A DNA stretch of 64,000 nt from positions 62,001 to 126,000 of the forward strand of contig PYSS01000074.1 in assembly GCA_003049465.1 (NCBI GenBank), read 5' to 3'. Below the pieces are notes generated by a model, which saw nothing but the letters and a program-made list of their open reading frames with translations, searched no databases and was not told the DNA's origin. Positions 10,677 through 21,759 of the stretch are shown here, one piece after another. Position 1 is the stretch's first letter. Each line of letters opens with the position of its first letter. The stretch comes from Magnaporthiopsis rhizophila. Lineage: Eukaryota > Ascomycota > Sordariomycetes > Magnaporthales > Magnaporthaceae. The translations under genes were made by a program, and so were the position numbers.

Positions 10677-12731
10677 CTTTGTGGCTTGTGTAACGATGAA
10701 ATTGAGGCAGGACGACGTAACCACCCTGTATAATGTTGACGAACTCAGGGGCTACAGTACGGACAGCTTTGCAAGATTGCTCTGCTACAGCATTGTTCAT
10801 CCTCTTTCGCACGCCCTCACCGGCGGTTCTTAAATATCCAAATTCCTCAATCTGACAGCATTGCGTGCTTTGCACCTTAGTCGCGCAGGATCGATATAAC
10901 GTTATCGACTTCATGGCAAGAGAGGAGCTTCTTGGGCTCGGAACCCGACAAACCCATCCGACCCCGAAGCCGCTGACAGACCACGATTTGTCAGAAAACT
11001 GGAGCGCCGGCTCCTTCGCGTTAATCAGATGGGCCACCAATCTTGTACCTTTTGATTGATTATCCAACATACGTATATGTCACGCTGCGAACCAGCACGC
11101 CTGCCCGTCTGCCTTTATGCATTCTCAACTTTGCCCGCATGTGTATGTGGGGGCTGCATACAACTGTGCGCCTCAGCTCGCGTAAAGCCACCGCGAGATC
11201 CCCGCCATGTCACCCGCACGATCGAGTGGTCAAATGCGATACCTCTGTACTCAGAGTACCGGGCGTTCTCGGTGGCAGGCTAGGCGCTCTCTGCCACACA
11301 ATCACGTGCAGCCCGCCAGCTCTGAACCGGAACACGCCGCTATCAGTTGCCCAGTCAATTACGAAATTTCGAATTAAGGTTAATTGTCGACGTTCCCACG
11401 GGGCGTCGAAGCTGTGTTAGTCTCCTTCTGGCGTTGCGGCTTAGTAGTGCGATTTTTGCTGCATGAAAACACGGACACGTTGCTTCGAGCTGGTGCGGGA
11501 ATTATCTTACGAGACGAAAGCGCTGCTCTGTGAGGCCAGCAGGCTTTTTGTAACACCAAGCTAGAGACAAGACTCGAAAGACTGGCAGTGGCGCAGAAGC
11601 TTCCACGTAGGAATGATGTCAGTGGCTGACTTGTGGAATGGAAGGCCCGGCTAGGGGATGCCGCTTACCCGAGACCGGCACCCCGCGCCCCATACTCGGT
11701 GACAGGGATCACGCGTTTCTGAGATAGCTTTTTGCGTTGCAGCCGCCAACCAACACTAATTGGACGGTGTGCCCCACAGTGCCAAGTGTCAAGCCAAGCC
11801 ACTCTGCTGGCCGCCCTTCGTTGCAAAACCGCAGAGGAAAAATTCCGTGGGGCGGAGGCCAGCACAAGAGTGTTGCCGTTAATTGCAAATACGACCCCAA
11901 AGTTGTGTTCATGTGCGTCGATGCATGTCCCCAGCCTCTCGGTTAGATAGCTGAGCCTCAATCACGGGGAAGCCTCGCGCCCGACAGGAGGGGAGAGTCG
12001 GGCAGGCTGGGCGAGCAGGAGGCGGCCACGTGAACACAAGCGAGCCCGCATCCTCCGTGCCCCAGTGAAGCGGGCCTCATGCGGCCGGTCCGGCCATTCA
12101 CGGCTTGATGACGCCCACCGCCAAGGGCGTCGGTCGGGCTCCAGGGCGGTCGACATCCTTGCTGCTTGAAGTTGGGGGATCGGTGATTTTACTCGCCTCT
12201 GGCCGCCCAGCCTTTCCTTTATTTACTCCTTCCTTTCTTTTTTCTTGCCGGGTCCCCATTACTGGAGCTTCTTTTGTCCCCTTCTCTTCTTTCTAGTTTT
12301 CTGGCTGCTTCTTGTGCTGCCGTCAACCAGCAGCACAGGCCCGACACAAGGATTTCGATTCCGCCCGGCTAGACCTTTGTTCGACCCGCGGACTAGACCC
12401 GATTGGCACACGGCTCACCGCTCCCGACGCGGTCGCCATTCCGTTGCGTTCCAGCCATTGGAGGACGACGCTTGCCAGACGGGCCCTCCCTAGATCGCAG
12501 GCAATAGAGGCCAGGCAGAAGATTTGTTTCTGGTACGAGCCGAGAGGCCGAGACGTATGGCAAGAGATTGCCTGCCGCCGCCCTGAGCTCTTCTGCCAAC
12601 TCCGCCTCCCGGTGGCGTCACCGGACTTTTCGACTGCTACTGACGCGGCTGTGTATACGACGTCGGTCTCACGGCTGGGTTTTGCCGGCCCGCCCTCTCG
12701 GTGACTGACCTCACTTATTCTCCACACACCG
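10677..12731. other. Two-kilobase intergenic region upstream of the calcium ATPase
   Basis: No convincing coding region, tRNA or transposon. The last 500 bases become pyrimidine-rich (about 12190-12310) and probably contain the promoter and long 5' untranslated region of the plus-strand calcium ATPase. Short reading frames here lack recognisable motifs. Confidence 0.4.
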
Positions 12732-15700
12732 ATGGCCGACCATGAGATAAGGTCGGCGTCCCAGACGGGACCGGCGTCCCCGACGTCCATCACGTTCGCA
12801 GAGAGCACCACGCCGCCAAAGGCCGGCACCCCGGCCAAACTCAGCACCCCGACCAAACCCGAGGAGCTCAATCTCGCCGACAGCCCTCCTCTGCCCAACA
12901 ACCGCTTTGCCTTCACTCCGGCCCAGTTGCACAAGCTGAGTACCTTGCGCACTCTAGCCGCACTCGATGCATTCGGCGGACTGCACGGCCTCGCCGCTGG
13001 GCTCCGCACAGATCTCGCCGCCGGCCTCAGCGTCGACGAAGCCGGCCTCGATGGCACTGTCACCTTCGAGGAGGCTGTTGCCGCTGGCAGGGAGCGGAGG
13101 AAGCCCAAACTCACGCCGCTCCCCAGGGACGGAAAAAAGGGGCATGACCACGCGGCCGCGTTCAAGCTAGAGTTTGGCGGCGAGCAAAAAGGCTTTACCG
13201 ACCGCCGGCGCGTTTTTGGCGTGAATAGGGTGCCGCGGCGCAAGCAAAAGACCTTCCTGCAGCTGGCATGGATCGCCTTCAACGACAAGCTCATGTTCCT
13301 CCTCACCGTCAGCGCCACTATCTCACTGGCCCTCGGCATTTACGAGACGGCGTCGGCGAAAGACGAAGAGGGCCCTCGGATTCAGTGGGTCGACGGCGTC
13401 ACCGTCGTGGTGGCCATTCTGGTCATCGTTTTTGCGACCGCCACGACCGATTGGCGCAAGAACCAGAAGTTCGCCAAGCTGACTGCGCGGAAGGAGCAGC
13501 GAGACGTCAAGGTCATACGGTCCGGCAAGACCCAGAACATCTCGGTCCACGATCTGCTCGTCGGCGACGTCATGCACATCGAAACCGGCGACGTTGTAGC
13601 TGTCGACGGCGTGCTCATCCGTGGCTCCGGTATCCAGGTGGACGAATCGTCGCTGTCGGGCGAGTCGGATCTGGTGCACAAATCCGTGGCCATGCGCGCA
13701 AAGGGCGATGAGGTGGACGGCATCGCTAGCCTCAAGCAATCGGCGATGCACCGTGTGTCCGCCGCCGACCCCTTTATCCTCAGCGGCACCACCGTCAACG
13801 GCGGCGTCGGGAACTATCTGGTCGTGTCCGTAGGCGTCAACTCCACCTTTGGTCGCACGCTCAGCGAGCTGCAAAACGACGTCGAGCCGACGCCGCTGCA
13901 GCAGAAGCTGGGGAAGCTGGCCAAGCAGCTCATCACGTTTGGAGTGATTGCTGGCTTCATCTTCTTTCTCATCATGTTCATCCGCTTCCTGGTCAAGCTG
14001 CCAACCGCCGGGCGCACTCCATCCGAGAACGCAATGGCCTTCTTCAAGACGTTGATCCTCGCCGTCACCGTTATCGTCGTGACGGTCCCCGAGGGTCTCG
14101 CTCTGGCCGTCACTCTCGCCCTCGCGTTTGCCACGTCGAGAATGTTGCAGGATAACAACCTGGTGCGCATGATCCGGTCTTGCGAGGTCATGGGCAACGC
14201 CACGTGCATCTGCTCCGACAAGACGGGGACTCTAACGCAAAACAAAATGACGGTTGTTGCGGGCCACGTTGGCATGTCGGACGGGTTTGGAGAGGCGACT
14301 GTGGGCAACTCTCCGGGCAGCCTCGGAAGTGCCTCCAACAGCCGGGCGAGTGCGTCCGGAGAGGAAGGTGACGATGTGGAAAAGAAAGCTACGGGGAAAT
14401 CCACCGTGCCATCGCCGCCTGCAAGCAGGGACACGGGGCCAAGGGGGCTAATGCAATCGCTGACGGCCGACGTCAGGACTTTGATCAAGGACGGCATCGC
14501 GCTCAACTCGACAGCATTCGAGGGAGGCGATGGCAAGTACGTGGGCATGAGCACCGAGACGGCCCTGCTTGACTTTGCGCGCAGCCACCTGGGCATGGGT
14601 CCTGTCAACGAGGAGCGTGACAACGCCGACATCGTCGATCTACTGCCCTTTGACGCGTCCAACAAGTGGATGGCCATCATGGTGCGCCTGCCAAAGGACC
14701 AAGGCTTCCGTTTGTATGTCAAGGGCGCCGCCGAGGTAGTGCTCGAACGCTGCGAGACGATCCTCAGCGACCCAACCGCCAGCAAGGAGCAGGGCGGGAG
14801 CGGACTGACGTCAGAGGAGCTACCCGAAGAGACGCGGGCAGAGCTTCGAGAGACGGTCCGCTCGTACGCCGTGCAGATGCTGCGTCCCGTCGCCCTGGCC
14901 TACCGCGAATTCACGGACCCCAACGACATCTTCCGCGACCCCAAAGATCCGACGTCGGTCCGCTTCCGTCACCTGTTCAAGACGTCTGGTCTGACGTGGA
15001 CTTGCATCTTCGGTATCAAGGACCCGCTGCGTCCCGAAGTCATCGACTCGGTACGGCAGTGCCAGGAGGCCGGCGTGCTTGTCCGCATGGTCACGGGCGA
15101 CAATTTCCTGACGGCCAAGGCCATCGCGTCCGAGTGCGGCATCTACACGGCCGGCGGCGTGGCCATGGATGGCCCGACCTTCCGACGACTAACACCGCTG
15201 CAGATGGACATTATCATCCCAAGACTTCAGGTGCTTGCGAGATCGAGCCCCGAAGACAAGCTGACGCTCGTGTCGCACCTAAAAAAGATGCACGAGACGG
15301 TCGCCGTCACGGGCGACGGTACGAATGACGCATTGGCCCTCAAGGCTGCTGATGTTGGCTTTGCCATGGGCGTTCAAGGCACCGAGGTGGCCAAGGAGGC
15401 GGCGTCCATCATTCTCCTCGACGACAACTTCAAGTCCATCGTGAAGGCGCTCCTCTGGGGCCGGACCGTTAACGACGCCGTTCGCAAGTTCCTGCAGTTC
15501 CAGTTCACCATCAACATCACGGCTGGTACCCTGACGGTGGTGTCGGAGCTTGCTGGCGACAACATTTTCACCGTCGTGCAGCTGCTGTGGATGAACCTGA
15601 TTATGGACATCTTTGCGTCGGTCGGTCTGGCCACCGACTGGCCATCCGAGGACTTTTTAAAGCGGAAGCCGCACCCTCGACGGGCGCCCCTTGTCAGCAT

Positions 15701-16759
15701 CACCATGTGGAAGATGATCCTCGGCCAGGCCGCGTACCAGCTCATTGTCATCTTCACGCTGCACTACGTGGAGAGCAACATCTTTACCCAGACCATGGTG
15801 TTTAACACCTACATCATGTTCCAGCTTTTCAACCGTATGTAAACCCCATCTTGACGCGCCTCTTGTCTCCTCCCTCTCTGTCCGGTGTCTTGCTGACTCT
15901 TACTGAACCAGAGCACAACTGCCGCCGCGTCGACAATAAGCTCAACATCTGGTACCAGGGTGTGCTGCGCAATCCCTTCTTCCTGGGAGTTCAGCTTGCT
16001 ACCATTGCAGGCCAGATGGTTATCATCTGGAAGGGCGGCCAGGCGTTCGACACGGTTCCCTTGGACGGCCCCCAGTGGGGATGGTCGTTGCTGTTTGGTG
16101 TAATGCCCATCCCGCTCGGAGCGGCCCTGCGCTGCGTTCCCGACCGCCACGTCGAAAGCCTGTTCCGATTCCTGGGCCGGATCCTGCGCGTCTTCAAGCC
16201 GGCCGTCATGCTCCTGGTCCCGGCTCGGTTCAGCAAGATCAAGCGCAAGCACAACCTTGAGCGGCGCCAGAGCCGCATGAGCACGGGCACCTCAGGCGAC
16301 GAGGAGGAGGAGGAGCTCGGACGGCTCGAGGACTGGATCCTGCACGCGGGCGCGGTCCTGCGGCGGCCCATCGATTACGGCATCCCGGGCTACGCGGAGC
16401 CCGGTGGCGCGCACGCGGGCATTTCGCTCGAGAGCCGCATCCAGACCATGCCGGTGGCACAGAGGCAGGCCCTCGCCGCGGCGGCGCAGGTGCACGCCAT
16501 GGCGTCAGACGGTGGGCAGGTGGACCTGAGCGCGCTGGTCGAGGCGTCGCGGACGGCGGCGGAGAGCGGTGCGCAGCAGACCCGGACGAGCGAGGACCAG
16601 GGCTTCGAGGTGCACCCAGACACGAACAGAGAGGACCCCATCATGCCGAGCCAGATCGACCGGGAGAAGTGGAAGAAGATCCCGCCCAGCCAGGACCCGG
16701 ACGTTGTGCGATACCTGGCGTCGCAGAGGATTCAGAAAGCCGACGACAAGAAGCAGTGA
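12732..16759 (+). CDS. PMCA-type (P2B) calcium-transporting ATPase
   Basis: Two exons, 12732-15834 and 15912-16759, encode 1316 residues. The intron (GTATGT...CCAG) restores FNQHNCRRVDNKLNIW, the conserved loop of plasma-membrane-type calcium pumps, which supports the junction. P-type ATPase landmarks are in order: actuator-domain SGES (about 308), PEGL in transmembrane segment 4 (about 452), phosphorylated Asp496 in DKTGTLTQNKMT, MVTGDN, and the hinge TGDGTNDALALKAADVGFAMG (about 858-878). A low-complexity Ser/Gly-rich insert follows the phosphorylation site (about 515-580). A long hydrophilic C-terminal tail has an acidic patch (DEEEEELG). Fungal relatives (yeast Pmc1, Neurospora nca-2/nca-3) pump calcium into the vacuole or out across the plasma membrane. 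Which of these applies is not decidable here. Confidence 0.96.
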
Positions 16760-16867
16760 TCTTGCGCGCAAAGGGAGGGAGAGAGTCGAGGACCGGAAAG
16801 AGGCCACGACGACGAAGCAGAGCATTTTTACGAACTACTCCATCCATATAGGTTTCGACCGGCGTAA

Positions 16868-16869
<2 letters not shown>

Positions 16870-16914
<45 letters not shown>

Positions 16915-16915
16915 N

Positions 16916-16948
<33 letters not shown>
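16870..16948. repeat. Long poly-T tract with an undetermined base
   Basis: About 79 consecutive T residues with a single N at 16915, just downstream of the calcium ATPase stop. The N shows the assembler could not resolve the tract, so its true length is unknown. Confidence 0.95.
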
Positions 16949-17177
16949 CGGTTCTCTATCCCCCGCCGTTTCCTGGGCGCTTTCCTCCCCCCCTTTTTGA
17001 CACGGGATCTAATTTTATGAGTTACGACGATGCACGTACGTGTGCATACACCGACAACCACTTCCTCATTGCTTGAGGCCCTTTGGAAGGCATCATCTGC
17101 AAAGAAAAAATAATACAAGCCTCGTTCCTTCGTGAATGTTCCCAGCATGCCCATCTTTTTCTATTTTATTTGCCCTG

Positions 17178-17469
17178 TTCGTGGCTGTCTGCGTTGATCT
17201 GGGTAAATCCGGTCTTAGGAACAAAAAACAAAGGGGGCTCCTTTCGTGCGAGATTCCTCTATATAGAATATCATGCTGTCGTTGAATAGGGGCATCGTAC
17301 GAAGCAGGTCCCTGCCTCGGTCCTTGCTTTGTCAGGTACCGAACTTCCGTGCATGATTTATGTAAGCTGGTAATCTCCGTGGCGGGCCTTCCACGCCGGG
17401 AAGTGCTTGGCTTCCGTTGCGGGGCTCCGGCCTTAGGCATCATGATCTCCTGCCTAGCCTCGTGCGACC
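17178..17469 (+). repeat. Dispersed repeat R1, copy A
   Basis: This segment is clearly related, in the same orientation, to 59391-59724. Both begin with the identical 19-mer CGTGGCTGTCTGCGTTGAT preceded by TT. Both run through CCGTGCAT, GATCTCCGTGGC or AATCTCCGTGGC, GCCGGGAAG, GGCTCCGGCC and end in CCTCGTGCGA. Between the blocks the copies differ by substitutions and small indels. No coding capacity is visible. It may be an old non-autonomous transposon or a piece of an LTR. Confidence 0.75.
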
Positions 17470-17728
17470 TCTCTTTCTGAAACCGGCAACTCTCACCCAC
17501 GCCCTGGTGCAGCGCCATGGATTCAATCGAGCATTATCGAAATCCTGCTGCCTAGCATAGATCCTATCTTTCGGATCCAGGAACAAGGCGAACCTTGTTA
17601 AGGACCATGTGATATCACCCCTAACAGGAAAATTGTCACGGGTTGGCGTGGCTAAGCGCTCATGATGAGAGGCAAGGTTTATTTCGCCACTTCGGGTTGG
17701 CGGGCGTCCATGGATATACAAAATAGTG
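17470..17728. other. Upstream region of the AA7-like oxidase
   Basis: Short intergenic stretch between repeat R1 copy A and the TATA box of the oxidase gene. Nothing else recognised. Confidence 0.4.
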
Positions 17729-17736
17729 TATAAAAG
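17729..17736 (+). promoter_or_regulatory. TATA box of the FAD oxidase gene
   Basis: TATAAAAG lies 117 bp upstream of the ATG at 17853, a normal position for a highly expressed fungal gene with a short 5' untranslated region. Confidence 0.65.
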
Positions 17737-17852
17737 TGCAAGCCCTCTGCTTTACTGTCAAGTTAGAATCTGCTCGATATAGCCATCGATCGCCAGGAAC
17801 CGTCCCCGGGGAACAACACCAGCCCTCCGCAAAAAGAAACAACAGCACCACC

Positions 17853-19478
17853 ATGAAGCTGCCCCCACCCTCAACAATCGGGGCCCTGGCCGTCGTCCCG
17901 CTCCTCCTGCCCATCTCGGTATTAGCTCAAGAGAAGGCGCCACCGGCGGCGGCAGCAACCACGCTGCGGTCCTGCCTGGCGGCCGCCGGCGTGCCCAACA
18001 CCATCGAGGCCGACGGCACCGCAAAATGGACGGCCGAGACGGAGCTCTTCAACTGGCGCTTCCGGCCGGAGCCGGCGTGCATCGCGCTCCCCGAGACGCG
18101 CGACAAGCTCGCGCTGTCGCTGTCGTGCGCGCGCAACGCCTCGGTCAAGGTGACGGCGCGGGGCGCTGGGCACTCCTTTGCGGGATTCGGCTACGGCCAG
18201 CCTGGAGGCCTGGTCGTGTCCATGGCCGCGTTTAACAAGACGTCCTTCGACGCCGAGACGAACCAGCTCACGTTCGGGGGCGGGGCGCGCGTCGGTCCCG
18301 TGGCCCGGGCCCTCTGGGACGAGCACGGGAGGCACTTCCCGCACGTGCGCGGCTCGCACGTCGGGCTGACGGGCTCGTCGTTCGGCGGCGGGTTCGGGAC
18401 CACGTCGCGCCTGTGGGGGACGCCCATCGACAACATCGTGCGCGCGGAGCTGATGCTGCACAACGGCACCGTCGTCACCGCGGAGCCGGGCTCGGACCTG
18501 TTGTTCGCCGTCAAGGGCGCGGCGCCGTCGTACGGCGTCGTGCTGAGCATGACGACGCGCACCTACAAGCCCGCGTTCCCTACAGCTGTTAGCTTCACCA
18601 TCTCGCTGGCGAACGATGTGGGTGCGGACGCTGCCGCGAGGGGGCTGATCGCGCTGCAGGAGTTTGCGCTGCGCGACGCCAACGACGGCCGCATAGACGC
18701 GATGGCGGCGCGCTGGCGGCTCGACGGGTCGCCGTACAGGATCGAGGGGTACTGGTACGGAGACCCGGCCGCCTTTGACGGCGACGTGGGACGCCCGCTG
18801 ACCGAGGCGCTGGACCGCGCCCTGGCAAACAACACCAACGCCAACGCCACCGCCGCGGTGCTGCGCAAGACGGAGATGCCCTTCTGGGACCTCGAGGTCG
18901 CCGCCTGCGGCCCGGGCATGAACCAGCCCGGCGGCGGGTCTATTGGCGGACACCCCTTTTACACGCAGGCGCTGACCACGACGGCCGACCACCCGCTCAC
19001 CTTGTCGCAGGCGCGCGCGCTGCTCTCCGGCACGGGCGTCGCGTCCTTCAGCCGCCGCGCCGACCTGGACCTGGCCGGGTTCGGATACCTGGACCTGTGG
19101 GGCGGGGCGCCGGCGCGCGACAAGGGCCTCACCGACGACGCCACCGCCTTCGCGCACGCCCGGAACCTGTGGCTCATCCGCTCGGACGGCCAGTCGGCCG
19201 TGTCGCCCCAGTCCAGGTCCGACCCCGGCGGGCAGGAAGGATTCACGACCGACGGGCTCGCGTACCTCAAGAGCCAGATGCTGCCGTTCGAGCGGTCGCT
19301 GACCGACGCGGGCGTGCCGCTTCGCGGGTTCGTCAACTACCCGGACACGCAGCTGAAGATGGAGGACTGGAGCAGCAGGTTGTATGGGAACAACTTTGCG
19401 AAGCTGAGGAAAATCAAGGCTGCGTATGACCCCGAGGGTCTGTTTTTTAGTCATGCGCAGAGCATTCCGCTGCCGTGA
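17853..19478 (+). CDS. Secreted FAD-linked oligosaccharide oxidase-like protein (AA7 / BBE family)
   Basis: 541 residues, no intron. A signal peptide (residues 1-25, ending VLAQ) follows the ATG at 17853. The FAD-binding PCMH domain spans about residues 70-250. ARGAGHSFAG contains His107, the position used for 8-alpha-histidyl FAD attachment. The second covalent site of glucooligosaccharide oxidases, a Cys in a GTC-type motif, is replaced: here the aligned stretch reads RGSHVGLTG, with His169 about where Cys is expected. The C-terminus carries the berberine-bridge-enzyme motif YGNNFAKLRKIKAAYDPEGLFF. Family enzymes oxidise reducing-end sugars of oligosaccharides, or other alcohols, and reduce oxygen to hydrogen peroxide outside the cell. 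The substrate here is unknown. It lies in a block of plant-cell-wall-degrading genes, consistent with an oligosaccharide substrate. Confidence 0.85.
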   Translation: MKLPPPSTIGALAVVPLLLPISVLAQEKAPPAAAATTLRSCLAAAGVPNTIEADGTAKWTAETELFNWRFRPEPACIALPETRDKLALSLSCARNASVKVTARGAGHSFAGFGYGQPGGLVVSMAAFNKTSFDAETNQLTFGGGARVGPVARALWDEHGRHFPHVRGSHVGLTGSSFGGGFGTTSRLWGTPIDNIVRAELMLHNGTVVTAEPGSDLLFAVKGAAPSYGVVLSMTTRTYKPAFPTAVSFTISLANDVGADAAARGLIALQEFALRDANDGRIDAMAARWRLDGSPYRIEGYWYGDPAAFDGDVGRPLTEALDRALANNTNANATAAVLRKTEMPFWDLEVAACGPGMNQPGGGSIGGHPFYTQALTTTADHPLTLSQARALLSGTGVASFSRRADLDLAGFGYLDLWGGAPARDKGLTDDATAFAHARNLWLIRSDGQSAVSPQSRSDPGGQEGFTTDGLAYLKSQMLPFERSLTDAGVPLRGFVNYPDTQLKMEDWSSRLYGNNFAKLRKIKAAYDPEGLFFSHAQSIPLP

Positions 19479-19649
19479 TGGGTGGCAGTTTATGGTTGTT
19501 TTTTTCTCTTTTTGTTACTGAAGTACTGATATACTGATAGAACGCTGATTATGAACACGCAACATCCCATTTACTAACAAATGTGGCTTCCCCTCCCCAT
19601 TTGAAAGCATTTGTCCGGATCATAGATTTCTCAGTAACAGCAATCCCTC

Positions 19650-20161
19650 TCAAAGCGACGCAGAGACGGCGTTGAGCGTGTCCCTGTTCTGAACGACCCT
19701 CTGGATGGCGCCGCCGCGGATGAAGCAGTTGTTCACGCCATCCGGAGGGAAGCGGTACCACGCGGCGGCGGCGCATGGGCGGCTGGGCACCTGGGTGGTC
19801 CAGAGATCGCATTGGCTGCCGGATTTTTTTTTTATTGAGACGTGTCAGTCTTGCCGGACCACACACACATACACACAACGCACCCCAACTATGGAGCAGC
19901 AAAAAAGAGGGCAGAAACTCACGCAGCACAGTCCACAACGCCCGAAAAGTTGGCGTATACGGCCAGCAGCGTCCCGCCGATGACGTCGACGGCGCAGGCG
20001 ATCTGGTAGAACTTGCCCGAGCTGGCCTTGAAGAAGAAGCCCTGCCCGGCCGGGCACACGTCGCCCTTGCTGGGCGGCGGGCCGTACGCGCGCTTCTCGA
20101 GCGCGGCGCCGCTGGCGGCCGTGGCGGCGGCGAGGAGGGCGATGGGGGCCGAGAACTTCAT
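19650..20161 (-). CDS. Small secreted cysteine-containing protein (134 aa)
   Basis: Two exons, 20161-19923 and 19815-19650. The intron has a GTGAGT donor and a CGGCAG acceptor and joins VVDCA to AQCDLWTTQV in frame. The signal peptide is MKFSAPIALLAAATAASG, followed by a Kex2-like LEKR site at the start of the mature protein. The mature part has Cys residues in GDVCPAG, YQIACAV, VDCAAQCD, SRPCAA and NNCFIRG, enough for two or three disulphides. The Ala-rich RPCAAAAWYRFPPDG stretch is distinctive. I do not recognise a family. The upstream box CGCCCTTTTATA at 20373-20384 matches those of two other secreted genes in the window. Confidence 0.8.
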
Positions 20162-20372
20162 GTTGAGGGATGGGGGATGTTGTGCTTGCCCTGATGTGTT
20201 TGATGCTGCTCGGCTGTCTTTGTCAGGCCTGCTCTGCCGCTTTTCTCGGCTCTTGTGAATTTGGGGGACGACGATGGCCGTATTTATGCTTGTGGCGTTC
20301 GACATGTCTCTCTCCGTCTCTATCGAGCAGCCCGGGTCCCAACGGCGTCGCCATCGGCAGTACGATAGCCGC

Positions 20373-20384
20373 CGCCCTTTTATA
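20373..20384 (-). promoter_or_regulatory. TATA-containing box shared with two other secreted genes
   Basis: Plus-strand CGCCCTTTTATA, read on the minus strand as TATAAAAGGGCG, lies about 212 bp upstream of the start at 20161. The identical 12-mer occurs at 25926-25937 and 30929-30940. Confidence 0.65.
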
Positions 20385-21376
20385 TGCCGTCCACGGTCAG
20401 GTCAGGAAGCCAAGAGCCAAGATCAAGAAATCCTTCCATGTTCGAGTTCAGCTCGATATAAGATAAATAGAGTATCTCGATGCGGCACCCCAAGCCACCC
20501 AAATCCACGGTTTGACGGATCGTGTACCAAGATCACAGCTGTAGCGGGCTGCATCCAACGCTTTCTGGAGTTACACAAAGCGCCGGATGCGGGAGCCGAG
20601 ACGGTCAACGGTCAGCTGAATATACCAGGTGCCAGACGCCAGACGGGAACGTGCATGCATCTTTGACGCTTTTTTTTTCAGCCCAATGTCGATGCTGACA
20701 TCTCCCCAGATGAGCCGTTAAACCGGTAAACCGGCAAGCCGTGGATGCAGGTGGCCGCAATAGGAAGGCGGGCAGCTCCCAGATCGAGCTGAGGACAACA
20801 CCAACTTATATAGGCAGCCGAGTGAGCCCTGTAGGGTTACTGCGAGGATTCGGGCGTCGAAGCGGACGTAGGCGGTTGGTGGGTTACTGTATGCGCTGCT
20901 ACTCTGGGTATTCACCTCACTGGGTATTCTCAGGCCAAGGGTTGTCATCAATACTGAGCCTTTCTCGACAATAATGTCATCCTGGTACGTTGTCTGGGGA
21001 TAGCCGTTCTTGGCAGTATCTGGGCGTCGAAAGCATTGGTCGGTGGAAGCATATTCGACTTGCGAATGGTATGTACCACTGGCACGGAGCCTACCGAGCC
21101 CTGCCAGAGACTCTGGTCATTCGGCCGTCCACGTCGATCAATCACAAGCATCCTCAGCATGCATGTGCCGTATGTGCCATATAGTTGCATCTTCGAGTCC
21201 AGTTGTCATTACTATTGCAACGACCCGACAGGCCGCGGGCCAGTATTCCTTTGGCTCGCCGGCCCCGTCCTGAAACCAAAGGACCACACACCCTCCATCC
21301 TTCCAGCAGTTCTACCTCCCTCAGCTGGACTAGCGTATCCCAATTTCCCTTTCTCCTCCAACAAAAGATAAACCCT
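20385..21376. other. Intergenic, nothing recognised
   Basis: Upstream of the 134-residue secreted protein and downstream of the next minus-strand gene. Short frames have no motifs, and no RNA gene or repeat was seen. Confidence 0.4.
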
Positions 21377-21759
21377 CTAGAATCCCTGGCGAGCAACCTG
21401 GGCCTTGGCGGCGGCGATGGTCGCCGCGCGGTTGGGGTCGACGAAGCCGCAGCCCTGCTTGCCGTTCTGGAACTCGGCGCCAATGCCGGAGCAGATGCCG
21501 ATGCCCCGGCCGTTGTTTGCGCAGCAGCCCTCCTGACAGTCGTTGTTGGCGACGCAGCCGGCCGTGGTGAACTGCTGGCCCTTGCCGTTGCCGACGTTGC
21601 GGGCGCCGGAGACGTTGGGGATGGCCTGGCCGAGAGCGAGGGCGGCGACTGTAGGATTTTTGTTAGCACTGTCGCTCGTCCCGTCTGGAGCTGGAGGCGT
21701 TTCCTTGGCTAGGATGGTGACTTACATGCCAGGGTAGCGGCGATGGTGATGCGAACCAT
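21377..21759 (-). CDS. Small secreted Cys-rich protein, resembling fungal BAS2-like effectors
   Basis: 101 residues from two exons, 21759-21726 (34 nt) and 21648-21377, split by an intron with GTAAGT donor and CCTACAG acceptor. The leader is MVRITIAATLAFAALALG. The mature protein has six cysteines spaced C-C-CC-C-C: TTAGCVANNDCQEGCCANN, then GIGICSG and KQGCGF, followed by a helical Ala-rich tail. This pattern, a TAGC start followed by a CC pair and a GCGF end, is typical of a widespread fungal secreted family. Members include biotrophy-associated secreted proteins, but the family also occurs in saprotrophs. No toxic activity is implied by the sequence. The plus-strand TTTTTATAA element near 21985 (TTATAAAAA on this strand) is a plausible TATA box. 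Confidence 0.82.

Noticed and set aside
15835..15911. Reading the calcium ATPase as two separate genes because of the stop at 15840
   Set aside because: A standard GTATGT...CCAG intron removes the stop and restores a highly conserved pump motif.
17922..19454. 510-residue open frame antisense to the FAD oxidase
   Set aside because: Arg/Gly/Val-rich antisense shadow; the sense frame has a leader and family motifs.
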